In this document: piece after piece, positions 8,751 to 17,526 of the stretch | Numbering within the stretch: the first letter of the stretch is position 1 | Layout of the letters: each line of letters starts with the position of its first letter | Assembly: GCF_040225985.1 (NCBI RefSeq) | Contig: NZ_JBBPEU010000007.1 | Location: forward strand, 138,820-202,819 | DNA from: Shimia sp040225985 | GTDB taxonomy: Bacteria > Pseudomonadota > Alphaproteobacteria > Rhodobacterales > Rhodobacteraceae | Length of the DNA: 64,000 nucleotides | Direction of reading: 5' to 3' | Notes under the pieces: model-generated | Database searches by the model: none | What the model saw: only the letters and a program-made list of their open reading frames with translations | What the model was told of the DNA's origin: nothing | Position numbers and translations under genes: made by a program

Positions 8751-10604
8751 TTATTCGTCGTCTTCATCCAGCACACGCACCGCACCGGTCGAGGCATTGG
8801 AGACATGCGCCGCATAGACCTTGAGTGCTTTTGACACCGCACGCGGACGGCCTTCGGCCTTCCAGAACTTCTTGTCTGCCTGCGGGTGGTTTGCACGGCG
8901 ACGCGCCAGTTCCTCGTCGCTCACATCCAGGTGGATCGAGCGGTTCGGCACCGAGATCTTGATCTTGTCACCATCTTCGACAAGGCCAATCACACCCTTT
9001 TCCGCCGCCTCCGGCGAGGCGTGGCCAATCGACAGACCAGCCGTACCGCCAGAGAAGCGTCCGTCGGTCAAGAGCGCACAGGTCGTGTCCAGTTTCTTCG
9101 ACTTCAGGTAAGCGGTCGGATAGAGCATCTCCTGCATCCCCGGTCCACCTTTCGGCCCTTCATAGCGGATCACGACCACCGAATAGGGCTTCACTTCGCC
9201 CTGCAGGATGCCGTGCATCGCGTCTTCCATCGATTCAAAGACCTTGGCGGTGCCTTCGAATTCGTACATTTCCTTGATGACACCGGCGGTTTTCAAGATA
9301 CAGCCCTGCTCGGCAATATTTCCGAACAACACGCAGAGGCCGCCCTCTTCGGAATAGGCGTTCTCGAAATCGCGCACACAGCCATCCTTGATGTCGAGAT
9401 CCAGCTCGGTATACATCCGCGACTGGCTGAAGGCTTCGGTGGTGCGCACGCCACCGGGGGCCGCAATGTAAAGATCACGCGCTTCGTTGCCGGCTGTTTC
9501 CCGGCGCACGTCCCATTTGTCGATGAAGTCGCCCATAGTCTTTTCATGCACCGTGGCGCAATCGCGGTGGATTTTACCCTCACGGTCCAGCTCGCCCATG
9601 ATGCGGGCAATACCGCCGGCGCGGTGCACGTCTTCCATGTGGTATTCAGGCGTCGAAGGCGCCACTTTGCAAAGATGCGGGATCTCGCGGCTCATGCGGT
9701 CCATGTCGGCCATGGTGAAATCTACCTTACCCTCATGCGCAATCGCCAGAAGGTGGAGCACGGTGTTGGTGGAACCACCCATCGCGATATCCAGCGCCAT
9801 GGCGTTCTCGAACGCCTTGAAGTTGGCGATCCCGCGCGGCAGCGCGGTCTCATCGCCATGCTTGTACCAGCGTTCACAAAGTTCGACGATCTTGTGCCCG
9901 GCTTCCTCGAAAAGACCACGGCGCTTGGAATGGGTCGCCAGAAGCGAGCCATTGCCCGGCAGCGCCAGGCCCAGCGCCTCGGCCAGACAGTTCATCGAGT
10001 TGGCAGTGAACATCCCCGAGCACGACCCGCAAGTCGGACAGGCCGAGCGTTCCAGCTTTTCAACCTCTTCTTCGCTGCGGTCCTCGTCGGTCGCACCAAC
10101 GATGGCAGTCACGAGATCGGCTTTGTGTTCCCCGTCTTTCAAGATCACCTTGCCTGCCTCCATAGGGCCGCCCGAGACAAAGATCGCGGGGATGTTCAGG
10201 CGCATTGCAGCCATCAGCATACCGGGCGTGATCTTGTCACAGTTCGAAATACAGACCAGCGCGTCGGCACAGTGGGCGTTGGCCATGTATTCCACGCTGT
10301 CGGCGATGACTTCGCGCGAGGGCAGCGAATACAGCATCCCGTCATGGCCCATCGCAATCCCGTCATCCACGGCGATGGTGTTCATTTCCTTGGCGACACC
10401 GCCTGCCTTTTCAATCTCGCGCGCGACCAGTTGGCCCATGTCCTTGAGGTGCACGTGGCCGGGCACAAATTGTGTGAACGAGTTGACCACACAGACAATA
10501 GGCTTGCCGAAATCCTCGGTTTGCATACCTGTCGCACGCCACAGCGCGCGGGCAGCGGCCATGCGACGGCCGAAAGTGGATGTCTTGGAACGAAGATCAG
10601 GCAT
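8751..10604 (-). CDS. ilvD: Dihydroxy-acid dehydratase
   Basis: This cytoplasmic iron-sulfur enzyme dehydrates 2,3-dihydroxy-isovalerate and 2,3-dihydroxy-3-methylvalerate in the last common steps of Val, Leu and Ile synthesis. Cluster ligands are visible in ISNCDKITPG and CPTCGSCSGMF, and the C-terminal half has the family segments GGPGMQEML and TDGRFSGGT. The ATG at 10604 is chosen because GGAGACCTACC precedes it and the product (617 residues) matches the E. coli enzyme length; the frame is open further upstream without a ribosome site. It is a single gene with its own terminator, diverging from the FAD oxidoreductase gene across 224 bases. Confidence 0.96.
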   Translation of the reverse strand: MPDLRSKTSTFGRRMAAARALWRATGMQTEDFGKPIVCVVNSFTQFVPGHVHLKDMGQLVAREIEKAGGVAKEMNTIAVDDGIAMGHDGMLYSLPSREVIADSVEYMANAHCADALVCISNCDKITPGMLMAAMRLNIPAIFVSGGPMEAGKVILKDGEHKADLVTAIVGATDEDRSEEEVEKLERSACPTCGSCSGMFTANSMNCLAEALGLALPGNGSLLATHSKRRGLFEEAGHKIVELCERWYKHGDETALPRGIANFKAFENAMALDIAMGGSTNTVLHLLAIAHEGKVDFTMADMDRMSREIPHLCKVAPSTPEYHMEDVHRAGGIARIMGELDREGKIHRDCATVHEKTMGDFIDKWDVRRETAGNEARDLYIAAPGGVRTTEAFSQSRMYTELDLDIKDGCVRDFENAYSEEGGLCVLFGNIAEQGCILKTAGVIKEMYEFEGTAKVFESMEDAMHGILQGEVKPYSVVVIRYEGPKGGPGMQEMLYPTAYLKSKKLDTTCALLTDGRFSGGTAGLSIGHASPEAAEKGVIGLVEDGDKIKISVPNRSIHLDVSDEELARRRANHPQADKKFWKAEGRPRAVSKALKVYAAHVSNASTGAVRVLDEDDE

Positions 10605-10828
10605 GGTAGGTCTCCTGTTGCGCGTTTTGGCCCATATAGGGTCTGACAAGGACGGGTGCCACCACCAACCCCGTTTTGCAAGAGGACTCGCGCAAAATTC
10701 GTGCTTTTCCACCACCGGAAAGGATGGAAACCATCCGGCTGCCCCGCCCCATGGGTAACATCCTGACAGCCACACCCAATGCCCATGCCGCCCATTGACG
10801 CCAAACGTGGTTCTGTCAGTGTGGCGCC

Positions 10829-11935
10829 ATGCAGAACACCCGGGCAGACACAACCATCATAGGCGGCGGCGTGGTCGGATTGTCGATCGCGCTTGGATTG
10901 CTGCGTGCCGGTGAAAAGATACATGTGCTGGACGGGGCCGATCACGATCCCCGCGCCAGCCTTGGAAACTTTGGGCTGACATGGTTGCAGGGCAAGGGGG
11001 CGTCCTATGCGCCCTACACGCGTCGGACATGGCAGGCGATCACCGCCTGGCCCGACTTTGCCGCAACACTGCAAGACCTGTCCGGCATAGATGTCGCGCA
11101 TCACGCGACGGGCGGTTACGAGTTTTTCACTGACCCGGACGAGCTTGACGGCATGGCGGCAGATCTTGCCGCGCAGTCCAATACGCTCGGGCCCGGGTTT
11201 TCGTACGAAGTTTTGGACAATGCAGCCCTGAAACAGGCCCTGCCAGGCATTGGAGACACGGTCATCGGGGCCACCTATACCCCGCACGATGGCCATGTGA
11301 ACCCGCTGCGTCTGCTGTCTGCCCTGCGGAAGGCCCTGCAGAATGGCAATGGTAGGATATCCAATGGATGGGTGGTGCAAGATATCCGCCGCAATGGCGA
11401 TGATGGGTTCACGCTGACGAATGCAAAGGGGGACGTGCATCAAACCGGCCGCGTGGTGCTGTGTGCAGGTCTGGGAGCGGCGGCGTTGGGCGAAAGACTG
11501 GGCTTTCGGGCCACGGTTCGGCCCCAGCGTGGCGAACTTCTGATCACGGAAAAGCTTGAAACTCGTTTGCCGTTCCTATCCTCGACTCTCCGACAGGTGG
11601 ATGAAGGCGGCATCCAGATCGGCGGCACGAAATCGGATGGCGGACTGGATGACCGCGAGGCGATCGAGAAAATGCGCTTTCTGGCACGTCATGCCGTGGC
11701 AGTCTGGCCTGCGTTGAAAGATGTGAACGTGGTGCGCAGCTGGGGCGCCCTGCGGGTGATGACCGAAGACGGCTATCCGGTATATGCCCGCGCACCCGAT
11801 GGCAGCGAGGCTTATCTCGTGACCTGCCACAGCGGGGTGACACTTGCGCCGCTGCACGCGACGCTTTTGGCGGATTGGATCAACCAGACGTCAGCGGCGC
11901 CTGATCTGGAGGCTTTTTCCGATGCAAGATTCTAG
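10829..11935 (+). CDS. FAD-dependent oxidoreductase, catalytic subunit of a three-part dehydrogenase
   Basis: This 368-residue member of the D-amino-acid oxidase (DAO) superfamily opens with the dinucleotide-binding motif IIGGGVVGLSIALGL and ends with a C-terminal FAD-contact region SWGALRVMTEDGYPV. The two genes behind it encode a small 2Fe-2S protein and an FAD/NAD oxidoreductase with a BFD-type cluster, each overlapping its neighbour. This trio is the arrangement of hydrogen cyanide synthase HcnABC, opine oxidases and D-hydroxyproline dehydrogenase. The most likely role is oxidation of an amino acid, imino acid or amine into the respiratory chain; the exact substrate is not readable. Confidence 0.82.
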   Translation: MQNTRADTTIIGGGVVGLSIALGLLRAGEKIHVLDGADHDPRASLGNFGLTWLQGKGASYAPYTRRTWQAITAWPDFAATLQDLSGIDVAHHATGGYEFFTDPDELDGMAADLAAQSNTLGPGFSYEVLDNAALKQALPGIGDTVIGATYTPHDGHVNPLRLLSALRKALQNGNGRISNGWVVQDIRRNGDDGFTLTNAKGDVHQTGRVVLCAGLGAAALGERLGFRATVRPQRGELLITEKLETRLPFLSSTLRQVDEGGIQIGGTKSDGGLDDREAIEKMRFLARHAVAVWPALKDVNVVRSWGALRVMTEDGYPVYARAPDGSEAYLVTCHSGVTLAPLHATLLADWINQTSAAPDLEAFSDARF

Positions 11936-12236
11936 GTTCATCCGCCGCGTAACTGACAAGGCACTTGTGTCGTTTACACTGGATGGTGAAACGGTTGTCG
12001 CACAAGCCGGGGATACGGTGGCGGCGGCCTTGGTCGCGCATAACGCAAGCCCCCTTCGGCATACCGGCCTTTCAGGGGCCCCGCGCACGCCCTATTGCAT
12101 GATGGGTGTGTGTTTCGAGTGTCTGGTAGAGATCAATGGCCGCCCCAATGTTCAAAGCTGCCTGATCGAAGTGCAGGACGGCATGCAAGTGCGCCGCATG
12201 CATGGATTCCGCAAGATCGAAGTACGCCATGGCTGA
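11922..12236 (+). CDS. Small 2Fe-2S ferredoxin-like subunit (HcnA/SoxA-like)
   Basis: This 104-residue protein has the Fer2-type fold: an N-terminal Arg-Arg-containing strand, then a cluster-binding segment CMMGVCFECLVEING with three Cys and a fourth in VQSCLIEVQDGM. It is the electron-transfer subunit of the three-part dehydrogenase. The ATG at 11922 follows GGAGGCTTTTTCC and lies 14 bases inside the preceding gene; the last 8 bases overlap the next gene. Tight overlaps on both sides suggest co-translation as a complex. Confidence 0.85.
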   Translation: MQDSRFIRRVTDKALVSFTLDGETVVAQAGDTVAAALVAHNASPLRHTGLSGAPRTPYCMMGVCFECLVEINGRPNVQSCLIEVQDGMQVRRMHGFRKIEVRHG

Positions 12237-13599
12237 CTTGATCATCATCGGCGCAGGGCCTGCTGGAATGGCCGCGGCTGCCACCGCCGCGCGGGGTGGC
12301 GCACAGGTCGTCCTGCTGGACGAACAACCGCGCCCCGGCGGCCAGATCTATCGCAACATCACGCGCAACAAGACAGAACTGACCTATCTGGGCGGCGACT
12401 ATGCCAAGGGCATGGAGCTTGCAACTGCGCTGGATCATCCCAACATTTCTTGCCGCTATGGCAGCACCGTTTGGCGGATAGACGACGGCCCACGCGTGAC
12501 GTTCGACCAGAACGGCAAAAGCAGCAGCATCACGGCGCCGCATGTCCTGATCGCCACAGGGGCACAGGAACGCCCAACACCGTTTCCGGGCTGGACACTT
12601 CCCGGCGTGATGCCGGCAGGTGCGGCGCAGATCCTGATGAAAACCTCGGACCTAGTGCCGCGAAACGCCGTGCTCGCCGGGACGGGCCCGTTGCTTTATC
12701 TCATCGCCAGCCAGATGATTGATGCCGACAACCCGCCTTTGGCCATCGTTGAAACCCAGACCACAGCAATGCTGTTGAAAAGTGCAAGGCATTTCCCCCG
12801 CGCCATGCTGGACCGGCATGCCATTTTCAAAGGCGTCGCCATGCTGCGCAAGATCCGGCGCGCCAAGGTGCGCCGCTATGTCGGTGCCAGTGCCTTTCAT
12901 GCAGTGTCGGATAAGGGGCGGCTGAGCTTTCACTTCAAGACGCAAGGGAAATCCCACAGTGTTGCCTGCGACCTGGTACTGACCCATCAGGGGGTGGTGC
13001 CATCGACCAACCTGCAGCGGGCCGCCGGGCTTCCGATGGAATGGAACCCAGCACAGGCCTGTTGGCAACCGCAGAAAGATGACGAGGGGAAAACCCCTGT
13101 TCAGGGTCTCTGGGTCGCCGGGGACGGCGCGGGCGTTCATGGTGCGGATGCGGCGCGAGCTGAAGGCGTAATCGTCGCCAATGCCATTCTCTGTCGCCTT
13201 CACGGGTTGCGCCCCGAGATCGCGCCACACGTGAATGCGCATGCGTTGAACCACCGGTTTCGGGCACGGGCGATCAGGCCGTTTCTGGACGCGGCATATG
13301 CCCCCTCTCCCGAGATTTTTTCGCCCCCTGACGGCACCGTTGTTTGCCGCTGCGAAGAGGTGACCGCCGGGCAGGTCCGGCAGGCCATATCCTCCGGCGC
13401 CGACGGATTGCGCCAAGTCAAGGCGGAAACCCGCGCGGGCATGGGCCCCTGTCAAGGGCGCATGTGCGGCTTGACCCTGACTCATCTGTTGTCGGAACAG
13501 ACCGGCATCCCCCCTGACGAAATCCCCGCTTTGCGCGCGCGCAGTCCAGTGAAGCCTGTCACTCTGGGGGCGCTCGCGGAGCTCGAGATCGAAGAGTGA
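12229..13599 (+). CDS. FAD/NAD oxidoreductase subunit with BFD-type 2Fe-2S domain (HcnB/OoxA-like)
   Basis: This 456-residue subunit starts with the FAD motif LIIIGAGPAGMAAAATAARGG and has a second dinucleotide site around NAVLAGTGPLLYL (residue 145). The C-terminal 90 residues hold a bacterioferritin-associated-ferredoxin-like cluster site: CRCEE near residue 377 and GPCQGRMCG near residue 405, giving four Cys. This architecture is that of opine oxidase subunit A, HcnB and the alpha subunit of D-hydroxyproline dehydrogenase. The start at 12229 is in-frame with an upstream ATG at 12202, but begins directly before the FAD motif as in the family. Confidence 0.85.
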   Translation: MADLIIIGAGPAGMAAAATAARGGAQVVLLDEQPRPGGQIYRNITRNKTELTYLGGDYAKGMELATALDHPNISCRYGSTVWRIDDGPRVTFDQNGKSSSITAPHVLIATGAQERPTPFPGWTLPGVMPAGAAQILMKTSDLVPRNAVLAGTGPLLYLIASQMIDADNPPLAIVETQTTAMLLKSARHFPRAMLDRHAIFKGVAMLRKIRRAKVRRYVGASAFHAVSDKGRLSFHFKTQGKSHSVACDLVLTHQGVVPSTNLQRAAGLPMEWNPAQACWQPQKDDEGKTPVQGLWVAGDGAGVHGADAARAEGVIVANAILCRLHGLRPEIAPHVNAHALNHRFRARAIRPFLDAAYAPSPEIFSPPDGTVVCRCEEVTAGQVRQAISSGADGLRQVKAETRAGMGPCQGRMCGLTLTHLLSEQTGIPPDEIPALRARSPVKPVTLGALAELEIEE

Positions 13600-13620
13600 C
13601 GCCAGGGTCGGATCCTGGCA

Positions 13621-14766
13621 TTAGGCAACGCGCTGCCCTTTGCTCCAAACTGCACGCAAGGCGGGCACGCCCTCGGTCAAACGGAACCGGATCAGGTCAG
13701 CCTGCAAATCGGGGGCAAGCCGTCCCCGATCATGCAGGTTCGTCATTTTCGCCGGGGTCGAAGTGACTGTGGCCAGACCCTTGGCCATGTCCCCCCAGTG
13801 TTGCCCCAGCTGCACCGCCCCAAGCAAAAGCGAAGCCGGCACGTAATCGGACGAGATAATGTCGAGCAGGTCCAGATCCGCGAGGTCGATGGCCGCGACA
13901 TTTCCGGAATGCGACCCCCCGCGCACGAGGTTCGGCCCCCCCATGATATTGGCGATGTCGTTCTGGTGACAGGCGCGCGCGGCTTCAACCGTGGTCGGGA
14001 ATTCTGCCAGATGGATGCCGTAGCCTGCAGATACGGCAACCTGCGTGGCGGTGGTGTCATCATGGCTTGCCAACACCGCGCCATAGCGGCGGGCGGCGTC
14101 AACCGTCGCGCGTTCATGGACCTCGCCCACCTTGGCGCGCAAGCCGTAGAGAAACTCCACATACTCCTCGAACGCCTGACCCGCGAGACCGTATTTCCCG
14201 TTCATGTAGATTCGGTATTTCTCGATATCCGAGAATTGGCGCTGCCCGGGCGTGTGGTCCATCAAGCTGACGATGCCCACGCGATCCTCGGGGCCGAATT
14301 CAGCCAGTTCTTCGATCAGGGTTTCTGAACACACCTCGGCCCGCAGGTGCAAATGGTGGCTGATTTTCAGGCCGCCGTGATCGCGCATGGACAGGATTTC
14401 ATTGGCAATCTGGCGGGCGTACTTCCCGTACTTCTTGCCCGCATCAGATACGATTGATCCAACCCGGATCGCATCAAACACCGTCGTGATCCCCACGCTG
14501 GCAAGTTCGGCATCATGCGCCACGATGGCCGCCTGATGTGGCCAATCGACCTTGGGGCGCGGATGGATATGCCGTTCAAGGTTGTCGGTGTGCAGCTCGA
14601 TCAGGCCCGGCGCAACGAAGTCTCCCTCGCAATCCTCGGCCCCGACGGGCACAGCGGTGCCCGTGTCCAGTGCAACAATCCTGTCGTTATTTATTGAAAT
14701 ACTGCCCCGTACGGTTTCTGTCTCAAGAACAAGGGTGGCATTGGCGAGGATAAAGTCTTGTGTCAT
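13621..14766 (-). CDS. phnM: Alpha-D-ribose 1-methylphosphonate 5-triphosphate diphosphatase PhnM
   Basis: This amidohydrolase releases diphosphate from ribose 1-methylphosphonate 5-triphosphate, making the substrate of the PhnJ C-P lyase. Metal ligands are visible in GLIELHTDNLERH (HxD motif near residue 58) and SHDDTTATQ near residue 228, with the typical GGPNLVRGGSHSGN loop. The start at 14766 gives 381 residues, close to the E. coli enzyme; an upstream ATG at 14790 is an alternative, and neither has a strong ribosome site. The gene is on the same strand as phnGHIJKLN but separated from phnN by the oppositely transcribed 2H phosphoesterase gene. Confidence 0.92.
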   Translation of the reverse strand: MTQDFILANATLVLETETVRGSISINNDRIVALDTGTAVPVGAEDCEGDFVAPGLIELHTDNLERHIHPRPKVDWPHQAAIVAHDAELASVGITTVFDAIRVGSIVSDAGKKYGKYARQIANEILSMRDHGGLKISHHLHLRAEVCSETLIEELAEFGPEDRVGIVSLMDHTPGQRQFSDIEKYRIYMNGKYGLAGQAFEEYVEFLYGLRAKVGEVHERATVDAARRYGAVLASHDDTTATQVAVSAGYGIHLAEFPTTVEAARACHQNDIANIMGGPNLVRGGSHSGNVAAIDLADLDLLDIISSDYVPASLLLGAVQLGQHWGDMAKGLATVTSTPAKMTNLHDRGRLAPDLQADLIRFRLTEGVPALRAVWSKGQRVA

Positions 14767-14815
14767 TTGTCTGTTACGCGTTTCTGGCATGGGCAGGAAA
14801 AAACGGAGAACCAAG

Positions 14816-15502
14816 GTGCAGTTTACCCGGTATGGCATTTACTATACTCCGCCACGTGGAGCGCTGGCGGATTTCGGCGCGGCGTGGTTGGGATGGGATC
14901 CGGTGAAAGGACGTGCTGTGGCGCATCCCGAAATTGCAGGTTTGCCCGGACCTGTCAGCGACTTGACCGAAACCCCGCGCAAATATGGATTTCACGGCAC
15001 TATCAAGCCGCCCTTTCGGCTGGCGCCCGGAACTGACGCCAAGGCTCTGGCGACCGAGCTGGAACAGGTCGCCACCACGCTGCGCCCTGTGTCTCTTGGC
15101 GGTCTGGAAGTGACGCGGCTGGGCGGGTTTCTGGCCCTGACGGTCACCGGACCACAGGAGGCGCTTGCCGATATGGCCAGCACCGTCGTGCGTGGGCTGG
15201 ATCATTTTCGCGCGCCGCCCAGCGAGGCAGAACTCGCCCGCCGCCGCAAATCGGCGCTTTCGCCCAGACAAGAAGAGCTGTTGGCGACTTGGGGCTATCC
15301 TTATGTCATGGACGAGTTCCGGTTCCACATGACGCTGACCGGCAAACTTGGCAAGCGGGATGCGGAAACCACGCGCACCGCGCTCGCACCGGAAATGCAG
15401 AGCCTGCTGCCCGCCCCCTTTGTGGTGAGTGATCTCACTCTGGTCGGAGAAGACACGGACGGGCTGTTTCACGAAATCCATCGCTATTCCCTTTCGGGGT
15501 GA
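14816..15502 (+). CDS. DUF1045 2H phosphoesterase of the phosphonate locus
   Basis: This 228-residue protein belongs to the DUF1045 family found in C-P lyase loci. It has the two His-x-Thr motifs of the 2H phosphoesterase superfamily, H60-G-T in FHGTIKPPF and H171-M-T in FHMTLTG. Such enzymes open cyclic nucleotide or ADP-ribose cyclic phosphates. The last C-P lyase step needs opening of 5-phosphoribosyl 1,2-cyclic phosphate, done by PhnP in E. coli, and no phnP is present here, so this protein is a good candidate to replace it (inference). A GTG at 14816 with GGAG eight bases before it is the chosen start; it diverges from phnM by 49 bases. Confidence 0.85.
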   Translation: MQFTRYGIYYTPPRGALADFGAAWLGWDPVKGRAVAHPEIAGLPGPVSDLTETPRKYGFHGTIKPPFRLAPGTDAKALATELEQVATTLRPVSLGGLEVTRLGGFLALTVTGPQEALADMASTVVRGLDHFRAPPSEAELARRRKSALSPRQEELLATWGYPYVMDEFRFHMTLTGKLGKRDAETTRTALAPEMQSLLPAPFVVSDLTLVGEDTDGLFHEIHRYSLSG

Positions 15503-16026
15503 AGTGCGGCTGTGATCGCGCGGACGGTGTCTGTCAACGGGCCATCATTGCAGATTTCGATCACGTCCTCGCCGGCGGGTCGCACATAGCCCGCCCGCGC
15601 AAGACGTTTGTCAATGTCGTCCGCAGTTTCCCGACCACGCCCGCCCAAACGGCGCGCAAGGGTTTCGGGTGACGCTGTCAGCGACAGGATGCGAAAATCG
15701 TCAAAGCAACCGCGTGCTGTATCAAGAACCGCACGGGAAAGGTTCATCAACACGCGTGCACCATCGGGGCGGCTTTCTATTTCCGCGACGGGTATGCCGT
15801 AGGCAAGGCCATGTGCCTCCCACCAGAGACAGAATGTGCCGGCGACAACACGCTGTTCAAACTCGGCGCGGGTGACTCCCTCGAACTCTTCGCCACCAGC
15901 CTCGGCAGGGCGGGTGATCACACGGCGCACCAGATGCGTGTCCGGCAGGGTTTGGGCCAATGCGTGCATGACCGTATCCTTGCCCACGCCTGACGGGCCG
16001 ACCACCGCGATGACCTGAACGGGCAT
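15484..16026 (-). CDS. phnN: Ribose 1,5-bisphosphate phosphokinase PhnN
   Basis: This 180-residue kinase with guanylate-kinase-like fold phosphorylates ribose 1,5-bisphosphate to PRPP, returning the ribose part of the C-P lyase product to nucleotide metabolism. The P-loop GPSGVGKDT is at residues 10-18, and RRVITRPAE and the later LGGRGRE segment fit the family. It overlaps phnL by one base upstream, and its 3' end overlaps the oppositely oriented phosphoesterase gene by 19 bases, leaving no space for a terminator. Confidence 0.93.
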   Translation of the reverse strand: MPVQVIAVVGPSGVGKDTVMHALAQTLPDTHLVRRVITRPAEAGGEEFEGVTRAEFEQRVVAGTFCLWWEAHGLAYGIPVAEIESRPDGARVLMNLSRAVLDTARGCFDDFRILSLTASPETLARRLGGRGRETADDIDKRLARAGYVRPAGEDVIEICNDGPLTDTVRAITAALHPERE

Positions 16027-16706
16027 CAGGCTGCCCTCGGGGTATAGATTGACACATCCACCTCGCGGTCACAGACACGGGCACGAGCGGCTTCGTCATG
16101 GAATATCCCGATGATGGCGGCGCCTCTTGCCTTGGCCTCTTCGATCAGGTCCAGCACGGTTTCCCGGTTGGCCGCATCAAGGCTTGCTGTCGGTTCATCC
16201 AGCAGCAACGCTGGATAAGTGTGGGCAAAGCCGCGCGCGATGTTCACCCGCTGTTGTTCACCGCCCGAAAACGAGGTCGGGCTCAGCGTCCAGAGACGTT
16301 CGGGGATGCGCAGGCGCGCCAGCAGGCCCCGCGCACGCGCACGGGCTGTGTCGATGTCCACACCCACCGAAAGAAGCGGATCGGCCACGACATCCAGAGT
16401 CGGCACACGCGGCACCACGCGCAAGAACTGCGAGACATAACCCAGCGTGTGGCGGCGCAATGCGAGGACTTCCCGAGGCTCGGCCTTGGTGACGTCCAGC
16501 CCGTCAATGATAATGCTGCCCGATGCGGCCAGGTAATTGCCGTAAATCATGCGCATCAGGGTAGACTTTCCGGCGCCGGACGCCCCGGTCAATGCCACGC
16601 ATTCCCCGCACCTGACACTTAACGAAGCGCCTTCCATCACAGGAATGACCACGCCATCCTGATTGTGCAGGGTAAAGGTCTTGGACAGGTTCGAAATCTC
16701 AATCAT
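16026..16706 (-). CDS. phnL: C-P lyase accessory ABC protein PhnL
   Basis: This 226-residue ABC-type ATPase has the exact length of E. coli PhnL. Walker A is GASGAGKST near residue 42, the signature is FSGGEQQRVN, and Walker B is LLLDEPTASLD. Despite the ABC fold it is not a transporter subunit; PhnL is needed for phosphonate breakdown and works with the PhnGHIJK core. The gene lies 49 bases after phnK and touches phnN. Confidence 0.93.
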   Translation of the reverse strand: MIEISNLSKTFTLHNQDGVVIPVMEGASLSVRCGECVALTGASGAGKSTLMRMIYGNYLAASGSIIIDGLDVTKAEPREVLALRRHTLGYVSQFLRVVPRVPTLDVVADPLLSVGVDIDTARARARGLLARLRIPERLWTLSPTSFSGGEQQRVNIARGFAHTYPALLLDEPTASLDAANRETVLDLIEEAKARGAAIIGIFHDEAARARVCDREVDVSIYTPRAA

Positions 16707-16755
16707 CGGTCTTCTTCTTCGATAAATTTCCCAAAGGTGCCACTGCGCGTGTTCA

Positions 16756-17526
16756 TCACACCTGCAACACGGAACTGACCAAAAGCTGCGTATAGGCGTG
16801 TTGCGGATCGTCGAGAACCTGATCCGTCAGGCCGGTTTCCACAACGTGACCGTCTTTCATCACCATCAAACGGTCCGCCAGAAGGCGCACCACGGCCAGA
16901 TCATGCGTGACAATGATCGCGCTCAGACCCATTTCACGCACGAGGCCGCGCAAGAGATCCAGCAGGCGCGCCTGAACCGACACATCCAAGCCCCCAGTGG
17001 GTTCGTCCATGAACACCAGACGCGGGCCGGTCACAAGGTTACGCGCGATCTGAAGGCGTTGCTGCATCCCGCCTGAAAACTGTGTCGGACGGTCATCAAT
17101 GCGTGTTTCACTGATCTCGACACGTCCCAACCAGTCAATTGCGCGCTCGCGGATATCGCCATAGTGGCGTGCGCCGACTGCCATCAGGCATTCGCCCACA
17201 TTGCCACCGGCGCTGACATTCATCCGCAGCCCGTCGCGCGCGTGCTGGTGCACAAAAGCCCAATCGGTACGCGACAACATCCGGCGCTCGGGTTCGGACA
17301 TTGTCACCGTGTCCTTCAACCCCTCGGCCCGGGTGTCGAACAGCACTTCTCCGGTATCGGGGGCAAGGTGCCCGGCCAGACAATTCAAAAGCGTCGACTT
17401 GCCGGACCCGCTCTCGCCCACGATGCCCATCACCTCGCCGGGATAGAGATCAAAGCTGACGTCGGTGCACCCGATGCGCGTCCCGTACATTTTGCCGATT
17501 TTGTCGACCTTGAGCAGCGGGGTCAT
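16756..17526 (-). CDS. phnK: C-P lyase complex ABC protein PhnK
   Basis: This 256-residue ABC-type ATPase binds the PhnGHIJ core at PhnJ in E. coli. Walker A is GESGSGKST near residue 38, the signature is FSGGMQQRLQ, Walker B is FMDEPTGGLDV and the H-loop VTHDLAV follows. The start codon overlaps the phnJ stop as ATGA, matching the tight physical partnership of the two proteins. Confidence 0.94.
   Translation of the reverse strand: MTPLLKVDKIGKMYGTRIGCTDVSFDLYPGEVMGIVGESGSGKSTLLNCLAGHLAPDTGEVLFDTRAEGLKDTVTMSEPERRMLSRTDWAFVHQHARDGLRMNVSAGGNVGECLMAVGARHYGDIRERAIDWLGRVEISETRIDDRPTQFSGGMQQRLQIARNLVTGPRLVFMDEPTGGLDVSVQARLLDLLRGLVREMGLSAIIVTHDLAVVRLLADRLMVMKDGHVVETGLTDQVLDDPQHAYTQLLVSSVLQV

Noticed and set aside
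8886..10646. Plus-strand ORF of 586 codons opposite ilvD
   Set aside because: It is the mirror frame of a clear dihydroxy-acid dehydratase gene with all its motifs; the antisense product is rich in His/Arg/Gly with no domain, typical of GC-rich shadow frames.
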